Below, piece by piece: positions 6,547-16,300 of a stretch of 19,530 nucleotides of DNA (the stretch's first letter is position 1; every line of letters starts with the position of its first letter). The notes under the pieces were generated by a model. The model ran no database searches, had not been told where the DNA came from, and saw nothing but the letters and a program-made list of their open reading frames with translations. A program made the translations under genes and the position numbers. The stretch comes from Eubacteriales Family XIII. Incertae Sedis bacterium (lineage in GTDB: Bacteria; Bacillota; Clostridia; Peptostreptococcales; Anaerovoracaceae): contig JAIRSA010000106.1 of assembly GCA_031255695.1 (NCBI GenBank), positions 1 through 19,530 of the forward strand, read 5' to 3'.

Positions 6547-6606
6547 TGTATTTTTTGAATTTATGGTATAATAAGGCATAGGGCGGCTATCGCAGGATCA
6601 GAAGCC
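6544..6606 (+). promoter_or_regulatory. Extended -10 promoter P2 of glgP with AGGGCGGCTAT element
   Basis: TGGTATAAT (6564-6572) has a perfect -10 with extended TGN; the -35 is poor (TTTTGT at 6544-6549, 17 bases away). Seven bases after the -10 comes AGGGCGGCTAT (6580-6590), and AAGGC/GCCTT flank it as a possible stem. This is the promoter nearest to glgP, with a predicted leader of about 70 bases. Confidence 0.6.
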
Positions 6607-6649
6607 TTGAAGCGGACATTGCGAACTTTACATTTGAATAGCAGCAAGA

Positions 6650-9181
6650 ATGTTTTCCTTTGTGCCGGAAACGGCGTTATTAAAGTATTATTTTAGTCAC
6701 GCACAGGAACCTGCCGTTTTGACCGGACAAAGGGGCGCAGTTTTGCCGGAAACGGGGGTGTCCTCAATATTTACCAATACAAAAGAATTTATCAGGGAAT
6801 ACAGGGCCGAATTTGCGGAGCATCTAGGCAAGGCCTTTGAGGATGGCGACAGGCTTGAGCAATATACAATCCTCGTAAGAATGATAAGAAGGTACATCAG
6901 CCGGCAGTGGGTCTACACGAACACGCAGTACGGCAAGAAGGACAGCGACAAGCAGATATATTACTTTTCGATGGAGTTCCTGATCGGCAAGCTCCTGAAC
7001 AACTACCTTGCGAATCTTGGCATCAGGGAGGTGGTCAGCGAGGGGCTTGCGCAGCTGGACGTGGATCTGGATGAGCTATTCGAGATCGAGGTCGATGCCG
7101 GGCTTGGCAACGGCGGCCTAGGGCGGCTGGCGGCATGTTTCCTCGATTCCATGGTCTTTCTCGGAATACCGGGGCACGGCAACGGCATACGCTACCGCTT
7201 CGGGCTTTTCCGCCAGAAGATCGTGGATGGGCAGCAGGTAGAACTGCCGGACAACTGGCTGCGCCATGGATACCCATGGGAGATCCGCAAGCCTGAAAAG
7301 GCCGTGGTGGTCAAATTCAACGGCACGGTCAACTGGCAGCAGGACGGCAAGCGCCTGACATTCAAGCATGAAAACTATGACGCCGTGCTCGCGGTCCCGT
7401 ACGATGTCCCCATTATCGGGTACGCCAGGGACGATCAGATAAACACGCTCCGCCTGTGGAGCGCCGAGCAGGCGGGCGACGAGTTCGATTTCGCCTCGTT
7501 CAACCGCGGCGACTACGCGAAGGCGCTGCATTCGCGCTCGGACGCGGAAGCCATCTCATACGTCCTCTACCCGAACGACAGCAACCTCTCCGGGCAGGAA
7601 CTGCGCCTGAAGCAGGAGTACTTCCTCGTGGCGGCCGGCGTGGGCGGCATAGTGGCGCGCTACAAGAAAAAGGGCGGGCTCATAAGCGAATTCAACGAAA
7701 ACGTCTCCATACACATCAACGACACGCATCCCGCACTGTGCGTCGCCGAGCTCATGAGGATCCTGGTCGACGAAGAGAATATGGGCTGGGATCAGGCATG
7801 GACCATAACCGCCAACACCATATCGTTCACGAACCACACCGTGATGCCGGAGGCGCTCGAATGCTGGCCAGAGGAGATGTTCCGCCGCCTGCTCCCCAGG
7901 ATATACATGATAGTGGCGGAGATAGACCGTAGGCACCGCGTCCTGCTGGAGAGCCATTCCGCCACCCCTTCGCAGATAGCGAACACAGCCATCATCCGCG
8001 ACGGGCAGCTCCACATGGTGAACCTGGCGGTGATAGGCAGCCATACCGTCAACGGCGTGGCCGCCCTCCATACGGAGATACTCAAGAAGGATCTGCTTCG
8101 CGATTTTTACGCGAATTTTCCATATAAATTCAGGAACGAAACTAACGGCGTCTCCCACAGGCGCTTTCTATACTGCGCGAACCCCGGCCTGTCGGGCCTG
8201 ATCACAGACTGTATAGGGGACAGCTGGATCAAGGATTTAAGGCAGATCCGGGAGCTAGGGCGTTTCGAGAACGACAAGCAGGTGCTGAACCGCCTGAATG
8301 CCGTGAAACGCGAGAACAAGGAGAGGCTTGCCAAATACATCCATGACACGATGGGCATAGCCGTCGACCCCGGATCGGTGTTCGACGTGCAGGTGAAGCG
8401 CATACATGGGTACAAGCGGCAGCTGCTCAACGTGCTCAAGATCATGGCCGTGTACGATCTGATCAAGGAAAACCCATACTACGAAGCCACGCCGAACACC
8501 TACATATTCGCTGGCAAGGCCGCGCCGGGCTACCACTTCGCCAAGGCGATCATAAAGCTCATCGTGGCGGTGGCCGACAAGATCAACTCGGACAAGGCGG
8601 TGTCCGACATCCTCAAAGTGGTATTCCTGGAGAACTTCAACGTGACGATCGGCGAGATGATCTACCCGGCCTCCGATGTGAGCGAGCAGATATCGATCGC
8701 GGGCAAGGAGGCTTCGGGCACAGGCAACATGAAGCAGATGATGAATGGGGCGATCACCCTGGGCACCCTCGACGGCGCCAACGTGGAGATACGCGACGCC
8801 GTCGGCGAGGAGAATATGGCCCTGTTCGGCCTGAAGGTCGAGCAGGTCAACAGCTTCTACCTTAAAGGCGGCTATTTCTCCTGGGACGAGTACCACAGCG
8901 ACCACCGGATAAAGAAGGCGGTGGATCACCTCATAGACGGGCATTTCCCCAATTCCGGCAATGAGTTCAGGGACATATACGACGGGCTTCTGCGCGACAA
9001 CGACGAGTATTTTGTGTTAAAGGATTTCGATTCTTATATGGATGCTTTCGGCAAGCTCAATTCATGGTACAGGCGGCCCGAACAATGGGCACGCGTCTCG
9101 CTGCGCAACATCGTCCAGTCATGGCCGTTTACGAGCGACGAGACGATAAAGCGCTATGAAGAAGAGATCTGGGAGCGTTAG
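6650..9181 (+). CDS. glgP: Glycogen/alpha-glucan phosphorylase
   Basis: An 843-residue cytoplasmic GT35 enzyme that releases glucose 1-phosphate from alpha-1,4-glucan ends using pyridoxal phosphate. The PLP-site motif EASGTGNMKQMMNGAITLG is present with Lys at residue 695. The N-terminal catalytic part shows DAGLGNGGLGRLAACFLDSM and the middle HINDTHPALCVAELMR. The family body starts near residue 42 (NTKEFIREYRAEF), so the first 40 residues exceed many Firmicutes homologues; the ATG at 6650 has only a weak ribosome site, and the true start could be a little further in (a GTG lies near 6759). It heads the glycogen cluster and is followed by glgC after 87 bases. No broken motifs. Confidence 0.95.
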   Translation: MFSFVPETALLKYYFSHAQEPAVLTGQRGAVLPETGVSSIFTNTKEFIREYRAEFAEHLGKAFEDGDRLEQYTILVRMIRRYISRQWVYTNTQYGKKDSDKQIYYFSMEFLIGKLLNNYLANLGIREVVSEGLAQLDVDLDELFEIEVDAGLGNGGLGRLAACFLDSMVFLGIPGHGNGIRYRFGLFRQKIVDGQQVELPDNWLRHGYPWEIRKPEKAVVVKFNGTVNWQQDGKRLTFKHENYDAVLAVPYDVPIIGYARDDQINTLRLWSAEQAGDEFDFASFNRGDYAKALHSRSDAEAISYVLYPNDSNLSGQELRLKQEYFLVAAGVGGIVARYKKKGGLISEFNENVSIHINDTHPALCVAELMRILVDEENMGWDQAWTITANTISFTNHTVMPEALECWPEEMFRRLLPRIYMIVAEIDRRHRVLLESHSATPSQIANTAIIRDGQLHMVNLAVIGSHTVNGVAALHTEILKKDLLRDFYANFPYKFRNETNGVSHRRFLYCANPGLSGLITDCIGDSWIKDLRQIRELGRFENDKQVLNRLNAVKRENKERLAKYIHDTMGIAVDPGSVFDVQVKRIHGYKRQLLNVLKIMAVYDLIKENPYYEATPNTYIFAGKAAPGYHFAKAIIKLIVAVADKINSDKAVSDILKVVFLENFNVTIGEMIYPASDVSEQISIAGKEASGTGNMKQMMNGAITLGTLDGANVEIRDAVGEENMALFGLKVEQVNSFYLKGGYFSWDEYHSDHRIKKAVDHLIDGHFPNSGNEFRDIYDGLLRDNDEYFVLKDFDSYMDAFGKLNSWYRRPEQWARVSLRNIVQSWPFTSDETIKRYEEEIWER

Positions 9182-9268
9182 CCAAAGGGGGGCCTAGGCG
9201 GCAGGCAGGATCGGCAAACGGGGTTTACGGGCATTCTCCGGAAGGGTTTATTAAAAGGAGGCGATGAG

Positions 9269-10462
9269 ATGAGCAAAAAAGACGTAGTGGCCATGCTGCT
9301 TGCCGGAGGGCAGGGCAGCAGGCTGGGCGCCCTTACCGCTTCGGTTGCGAAACCGGCGGTTTCTTTCGGCGGGAAATACAGGATAATAGATTTCAGCCTG
9401 AGCAACTGCATAAACTCAGGGATCGACACCGTCGGCGTGCTGACGCAGTACCGCCCGATGATGCTGAATTCCTATATAGGCACAGGCGCGGCCTGGGACC
9501 TGAACGAGACCGGCGGGGGCGTACATATATTGCCGCCATATCTGCGGCAGGGCGGCGGCGAGTGGTATACGGGCACGGCCAACGCCATTTTCCAGAATCT
9601 GGATTTTATTTCCAGCTACGACCCGGAGTACGTGCTGATCCTGTCCGGCGACCATATCTACACTATGGACTATGACAAGATGCTGAAGTTCCATATCGAG
9701 AACAAGGCGGACGTGACGATATCGGTGAGGGAGGTGCCATGGGAGGAAGCGCACCGCTTCGGCATACTCAGCGCGGCGGAGGACGGAAGGATCACGAAGT
9801 TCAGCGAGAAGCCCCAGGAGCCAGAGAGCAACCTCGCTTCGATGGGGATATATATCTTCAACGCGCGGCTGCTTGAGACCGCATTGACGGAGGACGACAG
9901 CGACCCGAACTCATCGAAGGATTTCGGGGGCGACGTGATACCGCGCCTCCTGAACGAGGGCAAGTCGCTGTATGCCTACAAATTCAGCGGATATTGGAAG
10001 GACGTGGGGACCATCGAGAGCTATTACGTGGCCAATATGGAGCTGCTGCAGGAGGACCCGCCGTTCAACATATTCGACTGGAGGGTCAGGATCCTCTCAA
10101 ACAGCAACATCTACCCGCCGCAGTATATCTGGCCCGAGGCGAGCGTGGACAACAGCCTCATCTGCAATGGCTCAAGCGTCAGGGGCAAGGTCATCAACTC
10201 GATCCTCAGCCCAAACGTCAGGATCGGGGAGGGCTGCACCATCATCGACTCGATCATCCTGCCGGAGACGAGGATAGAGCGCGGCTGCCGGCTGCAGAAG
10301 GCCATTGTCGGGGAGAACACCCTGATCCGGCGCGACTGCATGCTGGGCGCGCCGTCCACGGGCGGGCACCCGGCCCAGCAGGGCATCACCGTCGTGGCGG
10401 ACAACATGATACTCGCCGAGAACTCGGTAATAGTAGAGGGGGAAAACGTAAACTATGCATAG
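9269..10462 (+). CDS. glgC: Glucose-1-phosphate adenylyltransferase, catalytic subunit
   Basis: A 397-residue enzyme that makes ADP-glucose from ATP and glucose 1-phosphate, the committed step of bacterial glycogen synthesis. The nucleotide-binding loop LLAGGQGSRLG is at residues 10-20, followed by KPAVSFGGKYRIIDF. The metal-binding aspartate lies in LSGDHIYTMDY and a SEKP motif follows. The C-terminal third has hexapeptide-like left-handed beta-helix repeats. The start has AGGAGG 7 bases upstream. All catalytic signatures are intact, in contrast to the next gene, so this is the active subunit of a GlgC/GlgD complex. Confidence 0.95.
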   Translation: MSKKDVVAMLLAGGQGSRLGALTASVAKPAVSFGGKYRIIDFSLSNCINSGIDTVGVLTQYRPMMLNSYIGTGAAWDLNETGGGVHILPPYLRQGGGEWYTGTANAIFQNLDFISSYDPEYVLILSGDHIYTMDYDKMLKFHIENKADVTISVREVPWEEAHRFGILSAAEDGRITKFSEKPQEPESNLASMGIYIFNARLLETALTEDDSDPNSSKDFGGDVIPRLLNEGKSLYAYKFSGYWKDVGTIESYYVANMELLQEDPPFNIFDWRVRILSNSNIYPPQYIWPEASVDNSLICNGSSVRGKVINSILSPNVRIGEGCTIIDSIILPETRIERGCRLQKAIVGENTLIRRDCMLGAPSTGGHPAQQGITVVADNMILAENSVIVEGENVNYA

Positions 10463-10558
10463 AGCTGATTCGCGGACAAAATCCTGCGCCGGATCTGTAA
10501 ATTTTATTTTCACGCAGTTCATAAGCATGGGCCGTTGCACGGCGGATTGGAGGCTCAC

Positions 10559-11683
10559 ATGGATGCAGTAATGGGGTTGATTTGCGCAAATTACAACACG
10601 GAGCGGCTTGGCACCCTCACCGACGAGCGGCCGCTGGCGTCGCTGCCTTTCGGGGGGAGGTACAGGCTGATCGATTTCGTCCTTTCCAATATGGTGAACG
10701 CGGGCATGCGCACTGTGGGTGTAGTGACGCCCTATACCTACCGCTCCCTTGTGGACCACCTGGGGGCGGGCAAGTACTGGTTCCTGGACCGGAAGCTCGG
10801 CGGGCTGTTCATATTGCCCGGCTCGATCTACGGCTTCAAAAACATGAGCACCCAGTTCCTGGTAAAGGACATGATCAGGAACATGGACTATCTCATAAGG
10901 GATTCGGTCGACTATATCATCATAGCCTCGGCCAACCAGATCTACAATATGGACTACAAGAAGCTGGTGGAGGCCCACGCGAAGAGCGGGGCGGAGGCGA
11001 CGCTCGTATACAAGGCCGAGAACCCGGCCGTGTGGGAGAGGGGCGTCTTCCTCGACCTGAATTTCGAGAAGCGCATCACCAGGATGGTGCAGATGACGCC
11101 TGACGCGCCGCGCGACAGCCACCTGCCGCCGGCACTGTTCGCCGACTGCCTGATAATAGGCAGGCAGCAGTTCATCGATCTCATCGGCTGGTATCAGGCG
11201 GTGGACCACATGGATCTGATGGACGTGCTTTCGGAGAACCTCGGCAACCTGCATATATACGGCTATGAATTCACGGGATACCTCGGCAGGGTCTATTCCA
11301 TCGATTCATACCTCAGATGCAGCCGGGAGTCACTGCTCCCCGAAAACCACGAGGAGCTGTTCTTCGGGAAGCGTCCGATATACACAAAGATACGCGACGG
11401 CGTGCCGACGCGGTACTACAACACGGCGAATGTCACCAATTCGCTGATCCCGAACGAATGCCTGATCAGGGGGCGCGTCGAGAACAGCATACTGTTCCCC
11501 GGCGTGGCGGTGGAGGCCGATGCCGTGGTGAAGAACAGCGTCATCATGCAGCGCAGCGTGATCGGCAGGAATTCGGTGGTGGAAAATGTCATAGCAGACA
11601 AATTCGTGACAATCGGCAATGGGGCCATTGTGATGGGGAGCACCGACCATCCGCTGGTTCTGAGCAAAAAAAGCGCCATGTAG
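10559..11683 (+). CDS. glgD: GlgD, regulatory subunit of ADP-glucose pyrophosphorylase
   Basis: A 374-residue paralogue of GlgC. The nucleotide loop is degenerate (MGLICANYNTERLG instead of GGxGxRLG) and the metal-site aspartate of GDHIY is replaced (ASANQIYNMDY), so it should be non-catalytic. In Firmicutes such GlgD proteins partner GlgC and raise its activity. LPFGGRYRLIDFVLSNMVNAG and the C-terminal beta-helix repeats confirm the fold. The start at 10559 is chosen because GGAGG lies 5 bases upstream; the frame could begin at 10535, but that ATG has no such site. It lies 96 bases after glgC. Confidence 0.92.
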   Translation: MDAVMGLICANYNTERLGTLTDERPLASLPFGGRYRLIDFVLSNMVNAGMRTVGVVTPYTYRSLVDHLGAGKYWFLDRKLGGLFILPGSIYGFKNMSTQFLVKDMIRNMDYLIRDSVDYIIIASANQIYNMDYKKLVEAHAKSGAEATLVYKAENPAVWERGVFLDLNFEKRITRMVQMTPDAPRDSHLPPALFADCLIIGRQQFIDLIGWYQAVDHMDLMDVLSENLGNLHIYGYEFTGYLGRVYSIDSYLRCSRESLLPENHEELFFGKRPIYTKIRDGVPTRYYNTANVTNSLIPNECLIRGRVENSILFPGVAVEADAVVKNSVIMQRSVIGRNSVVENVIADKFVTIGNGAIVMGSTDHPLVLSKKSAM

Positions 11684-11755
11684 GCACGCGGCTATGCACG
11701 GCGGGCCGCTGCAAAATCCGGAGCGGGCACGCGGCCATGCACGGCGGGCCGCTGC
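11683..11755 (+). repeat. Two 30-bp direct repeats, each a hairpin, between glgD and glgA
   Basis: Copies at 11683-11712 and 11726-11755 differ at one base (GGCTATG versus GGCCATG). Each contains GCGGC...GCCGC arms around ATGCACGGCG, a 5- or 6-bp stem. They begin at the glgD stop and lie upstream of the glgA ribosome site. They may be extragenic palindromic repeats tuning expression in the operon; GCACGGCGG also occurs just before glgD. Confidence 0.8.
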
Positions 11756-11796
11756 GGCATAACAACAAATACGGGGGGATTGTGAGGTAACATGTC

Positions 11797-13335
11797 ATGA
11801 ACAAGAACATACTTTATGCAATTTTTGAAGCCACGCCATTCGCGAAGACAGGCGGATTAGGGGAAGTGGGGGGCACACTGCCCATGTTTCTGAAAGAGGG
11901 GGGCGCCGACGTGCGGGTGATCATGCCCAAGCACGACGCCATACCTGAAGTATACAAGAAAAAATTCCGCCCCCAGTTCAATTTCCAGATGCAGCTGGGG
12001 TGGCGCTCGCTTTATTGCGGCGTCGAAATGATGAAATACAAGGGTGTAACATTCTACTTCATCGACAATGAATATTACTTTAAGCGCGACACGGTCTATG
12101 GCTATGCCGACGACGCCGAGCGCGCGGCCTTCTTCTGCAAGGCGACGCTGGAATGCCTCACATTCCTGGAGCGTTTCAAGCCTGCGGTCATACACTGCAA
12201 CGACTGGCATACGTCCCTGATACCGGTTATGCTTAAAGAATACTTCGGCGATCATCCTTATTATTATGACATAAAGAGCGTGATCACCATACATAACCTC
12301 AAGTACCAGGGGATAATATCCAGGTATTACCTCGGCGATCTGCTGAATATGGAGCACCACATGGTTGCGAGGGAGTATCTGGCCTGGGGCGACGCGATCA
12401 ATTTCTTCAAGGGCGCGCTGCACTATGCGGACGCGATAACGACGGTAAGCCCCAGCTACGCGCTTGAGATACAGACGCCGTATTACGGGGAATACCTGGA
12501 CGGCGTGCTGCGCTGGAGGTCGGACAAGCTGTCCGGGATACTCAACGGGATCGACTACAGCGAATACGACCCCGCCATAGACCCGCTCCTGTACAGCAAA
12601 TACAAAACCGGGGACTGGGACGGCAAGGCCGCGAACAAGGCCGAGCTCCAGTCTGACCTGGGCCTGCCCGTGGAGCCGGACACCCCGCTCCTGATCATCA
12701 TAAGCCGGCTCACCGAGCAGAAGGGGATGGATCTCATAGCCCACATACTCGACGAGCTGCTGAGCGACGGGGGCGTGCAGGTCGTGGCGCTCGGCACCGG
12801 CGACTGGCGCTACGAGGAGATGCTCTACTATTTCGCGGACCGCTACCCGGACAATATGGCGGCGCGCATCACCTACGACGACAGGCTCGCCCACAGGATG
12901 TACGCGGGCGGGGATATCCTGCTGATGCCCTCCAAGTTCGAGCCCTGCGGCATAGCGCAGATGATAGCCATGAGGTACGGCACCCTGCCATTGGTGCGCG
13001 AGACGGGCGGGCTGCGCGACACAGTGGCGCCCTGCAACGTGCATACAGGCGAGGGCAATGGGTTTTCCTTCGCTAACTATAACGCCCATGAATTGCTTTC
13101 AGTACTCAGGAATGCCCTGGACATCTACACGGAGGATCGCGCATTGTGGCGGAAACTGCAAGACAATGCGGGGGCTGTGGATTTCAGCTGGAAGGTTTCA
13201 GCGGAAAAATATATGAGGCTTTACGACAGTTTCTGCAAGAAGCCCAAGCCGCGCGCTTCAGACAAGAAAAAAAGCACCGCGTCCCCAAGGAAATCGGCTG
13301 CGCGCCTGAAAACGCGCACACATGGCTCTGTTTGA
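11797..13335 (+). CDS. glgA: Glycogen synthase (ADP-glucose)
   Basis: A 512-residue GT5 enzyme that adds glucose from ADP-glucose to growing alpha-1,4-glucan. The ADP-glucose motif KTGGLGEVGG starts at residue 17, and the C-terminal lobe has ISRLTEQKG and the catalytic SKFEPCGIAQ with Glu382. It is slightly longer than many GlgA proteins because of a basic, Lys/Arg/Ser-rich tail of about 35 residues at the end, perhaps a polymer- or membrane-contact tail. GAGG lies 9 bases upstream of the ATG; an ATG 5 bases earlier stops at once. Only 16 bases separate it from the amylase-glucanotransferase fusion, so the two are surely co-transcribed. Confidence 0.95.
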   Translation: MNKNILYAIFEATPFAKTGGLGEVGGTLPMFLKEGGADVRVIMPKHDAIPEVYKKKFRPQFNFQMQLGWRSLYCGVEMMKYKGVTFYFIDNEYYFKRDTVYGYADDAERAAFFCKATLECLTFLERFKPAVIHCNDWHTSLIPVMLKEYFGDHPYYYDIKSVITIHNLKYQGIISRYYLGDLLNMEHHMVAREYLAWGDAINFFKGALHYADAITTVSPSYALEIQTPYYGEYLDGVLRWRSDKLSGILNGIDYSEYDPAIDPLLYSKYKTGDWDGKAANKAELQSDLGLPVEPDTPLLIIISRLTEQKGMDLIAHILDELLSDGGVQVVALGTGDWRYEEMLYYFADRYPDNMAARITYDDRLAHRMYAGGDILLMPSKFEPCGIAQMIAMRYGTLPLVRETGGLRDTVAPCNVHTGEGNGFSFANYNAHELLSVLRNALDIYTEDRALWRKLQDNAGAVDFSWKVSAEKYMRLYDSFCKKPKPRASDKKKSTASPRKSAARLKTRTHGSV

Positions 13336-13351
13336 CTGAAGGTAATATGCT

Positions 13352-16300
13352 ATGAACAGGATAATATTATATCATGACTCGCACCGCCCGGAATACAGGA
13401 CGCCTTTCGGAGCGGCGCCTTGCAATACAGAAATAAAGCTCTCGCTGGATGTTTCCAGGCTGCCAGAGGGCTCTTCATGCTGCCTTAGGATATGGTTCCA
13501 GGACACGGGCGAGACAATAGTGCCGATGCGCGAAGAGGGCGACGCGGCCGGGCCTGGCATTGGGGAAGGCAGCGTGCCGGGCGGCGGATTTGGGGGCAGC
13601 GATGCTTTCGGGCCCGGCAACGGCTACGGCGCCGCGAACGGCTTCGGCAATGGCAATGGGGCCGGTGCCGCGAATGGCAATGGCTTTGGCAACGGCAACG
13701 GCGCCGCGAACGGCAATGGCTTCGGCGCCTGGGCCGGGAACGGCAACGGGAATGGCGCCGCGAACGGCAATGGCTTTGGCAACGGCAACGGCGCCGGGAA
13801 CGGCAATGGCTTCGGCAACGGCAACGGGGCCGGTGCCGCGAATGGCAACGGCTTCGGCAACGGCAACGGCACCTGGGGCGGGAATGGCAACGGGAACGGC
13901 GGCAGCAACGGGAACAGCAACGGGAACAGCAACGGCTGCCGGCGGTATTCCGCCATCTACAAAGCGCCGCCCATGCCAGGGCTGGTCTGGTATTACTTCA
14001 TTGTGTCTACCAACAGCATCACGAGGTACTACGGAAACAACGAAAGGAGCCTGGGGGGCGTCGGGCTGACCACATTCTCGCCGCCGGCGTCCTACCAGAT
14101 AACAGTATATGAAGAAAGCGCGGTCCCCAATTGGTGGAAAGAGGGCATGGTCTACCAGATATTTGTGGACAGGTTCTCGCGCGGCAAGGACTGGAAGGAG
14201 CGATTTTTCAACGCTTCCGAGCGCAAGCGGGACGTCGGCCCCACGCGCCTGCTGCAAACTGACTGGAGGGACGCGCCATTCCTGTACAAGGACGACCGCG
14301 GCTGGGTGACCAGATGGCCGTTTTTTGGCGGGACGCTGGAGGGCGTGCGCGAAAAGCTGGGCTATCTGCGCAGCCTAGGCGTGACCATCATCTACTTCAA
14401 CCCGATCTTTGAAGCGGCGAGCAACCACAAATACGATACCGCCGACTATATGAGCATCGATCCCGGCTACGGCGACGAAGAATCATTCAAGGGGCTGCTG
14501 GACGAGGCCGCAGGCTATGGCATACATGTCATGCTCGACGGCGTGTTCAGCCATACCGGCGCCGACAGCAAGTATTTCAACAAATACGGCAACTACCCCA
14601 CAGTGGGCGCATGGCAGTCCGCAGACTCGCCATACAGGAGCTGGTACCGCTTCAACCACGACGCCGAGGGCTACGAATGCTGGTGGGGCGTGGCGGATCT
14701 GCCCAACGTAGAGGAAAACGACCCTTCGTACAAGGAGTATATATGGGGCGCCCCGGACAGCGTGATCCGGCATTGGCTGAAGGCCGGCGCCATGGGCTGG
14801 CGGCTCGATGTGGCGGACGAACTGCCCGACGAGTTCATACGCAATATAAAGACGGCCATAAAAGAGACCACGCCCGAAGGCGTGCTGCTGGGGGAAGTCT
14901 GGGAAGACGCCTCGAACAAGCGCAGCTACGGGATGATGCGTGAGTACCTGCTGGGCAAAGAGCTGGACTCGACGATGAACTACCCATTCAAGGCCTGGTG
15001 CGTGGACTTTGCCCTGAACCGCATCTCGCCGGCCGACGTGCATTCGCGCGTCATGAATATCTATGAGAACTACCCCAGGGAACATTTCTTCTCATGCCTC
15101 AACCTGATCGGCAGCCACGACAGCGTCCGGGCGCTCACTGCCTTGGGCGAGCCGCCGGACGAATCGCATATGACCGAATGGCAGAAGCAGGTATGGCGGC
15201 TGGATGCCGCGAAGAGGGAGACGGCGAAGCGCAGGCTCAAGCTGCTCTCGCTGTGGCAGATGGCATTTCCAGGGGTCCCTTCCATATACTACGGGGATGA
15301 AGTGGGGATGGAAGGCTTTTCCGATCCATACAACAGGGCCGCCTTCCCGTGGGGGGATGAGGACAAGGAACTGTTGGGCTGGTATTACATAATATGCAAT
15401 CTGCGGGCGGAATACGGGATATTCCGCAGCGGGGAGTTCGTATCATACGGCGGCTATGCGGACACTTACGCGTTCTGCCGCTTCGACGAAAGCGAGAGGG
15501 CTGTAGTGCTCCTGAACGCTTCGGGCACACGGCATGAGGATATCAGCCTCTGGCTGTCGGACGACGAGACGCTGTGCCTGGAGCTGCTTTCGGGCGCGGT
15601 GCTGGAACCCGAACGCGCCGGCGCTGACGAGGATGAGGATGGCGGCCAGGCAGGCAAGGCCAAGCCGGATGCCTTCCTGCGCGGCGCTATGAAATATAGG
15701 CAGGGGCTAGGCGGGCAAGGGCAGCCAGCCAGCCGGGACATGGGCGGGCAAGGGCGGCCAGCCAGCCGGGGCGATGCCTCCGGCGGCCTCCAGGGGGCCG
15801 CGCAGGGCCACGCCTCCGGCGCATCCCAATGCGCCGCTGCCAGAATAGTGAAGGTGCGTGTCGGCCCAGGTGAATCCCGGATCGTCTATATGAAGAGGGT
15901 GCGCCCCGGCGCGCTGGCCATGAAGGGCGCCCAGCGGGCGGCGGGCATACTGTGCCACATCACATCGTTGCCTTCCGAATACGGCTGCGGCGGCTTCGGC
16001 GCCGAGGCCTACAGCTTCTGTGACTACCTGGAAGCGGCCGGGCAGAAGATATGGCAGATCCTGCCGCTGAACCCAGCTGGGGCGGCGTATTCGCCGTATT
16101 CGAGCTGTTCCGCCTTCGCGGGGAACGAACTGCTGATAGATCCGGGCGCATTGGCGCGGGACGGGCTGCTGTCCCCGGACGATCTGCCGCCCGGCGCTGC
16201 GGGCGCACTGAAGCGGCCAGACGCAGGCACCGGTGTAAACAAGGCGGCCGGGGCAGGTGCAAGCGGCCAGGCCACAGCATCCGGCGGCGCTGCGGGCGCC

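Noticed and set aside
13492..14112. Arg/Gln-rich and Ala/Thr-rich alternative frames across the Gly/Asn repeat
   Set aside because: They are open only because the repeat lacks stops in other frames. The GH13-GH77 frame runs through with intact catalytic motifs.
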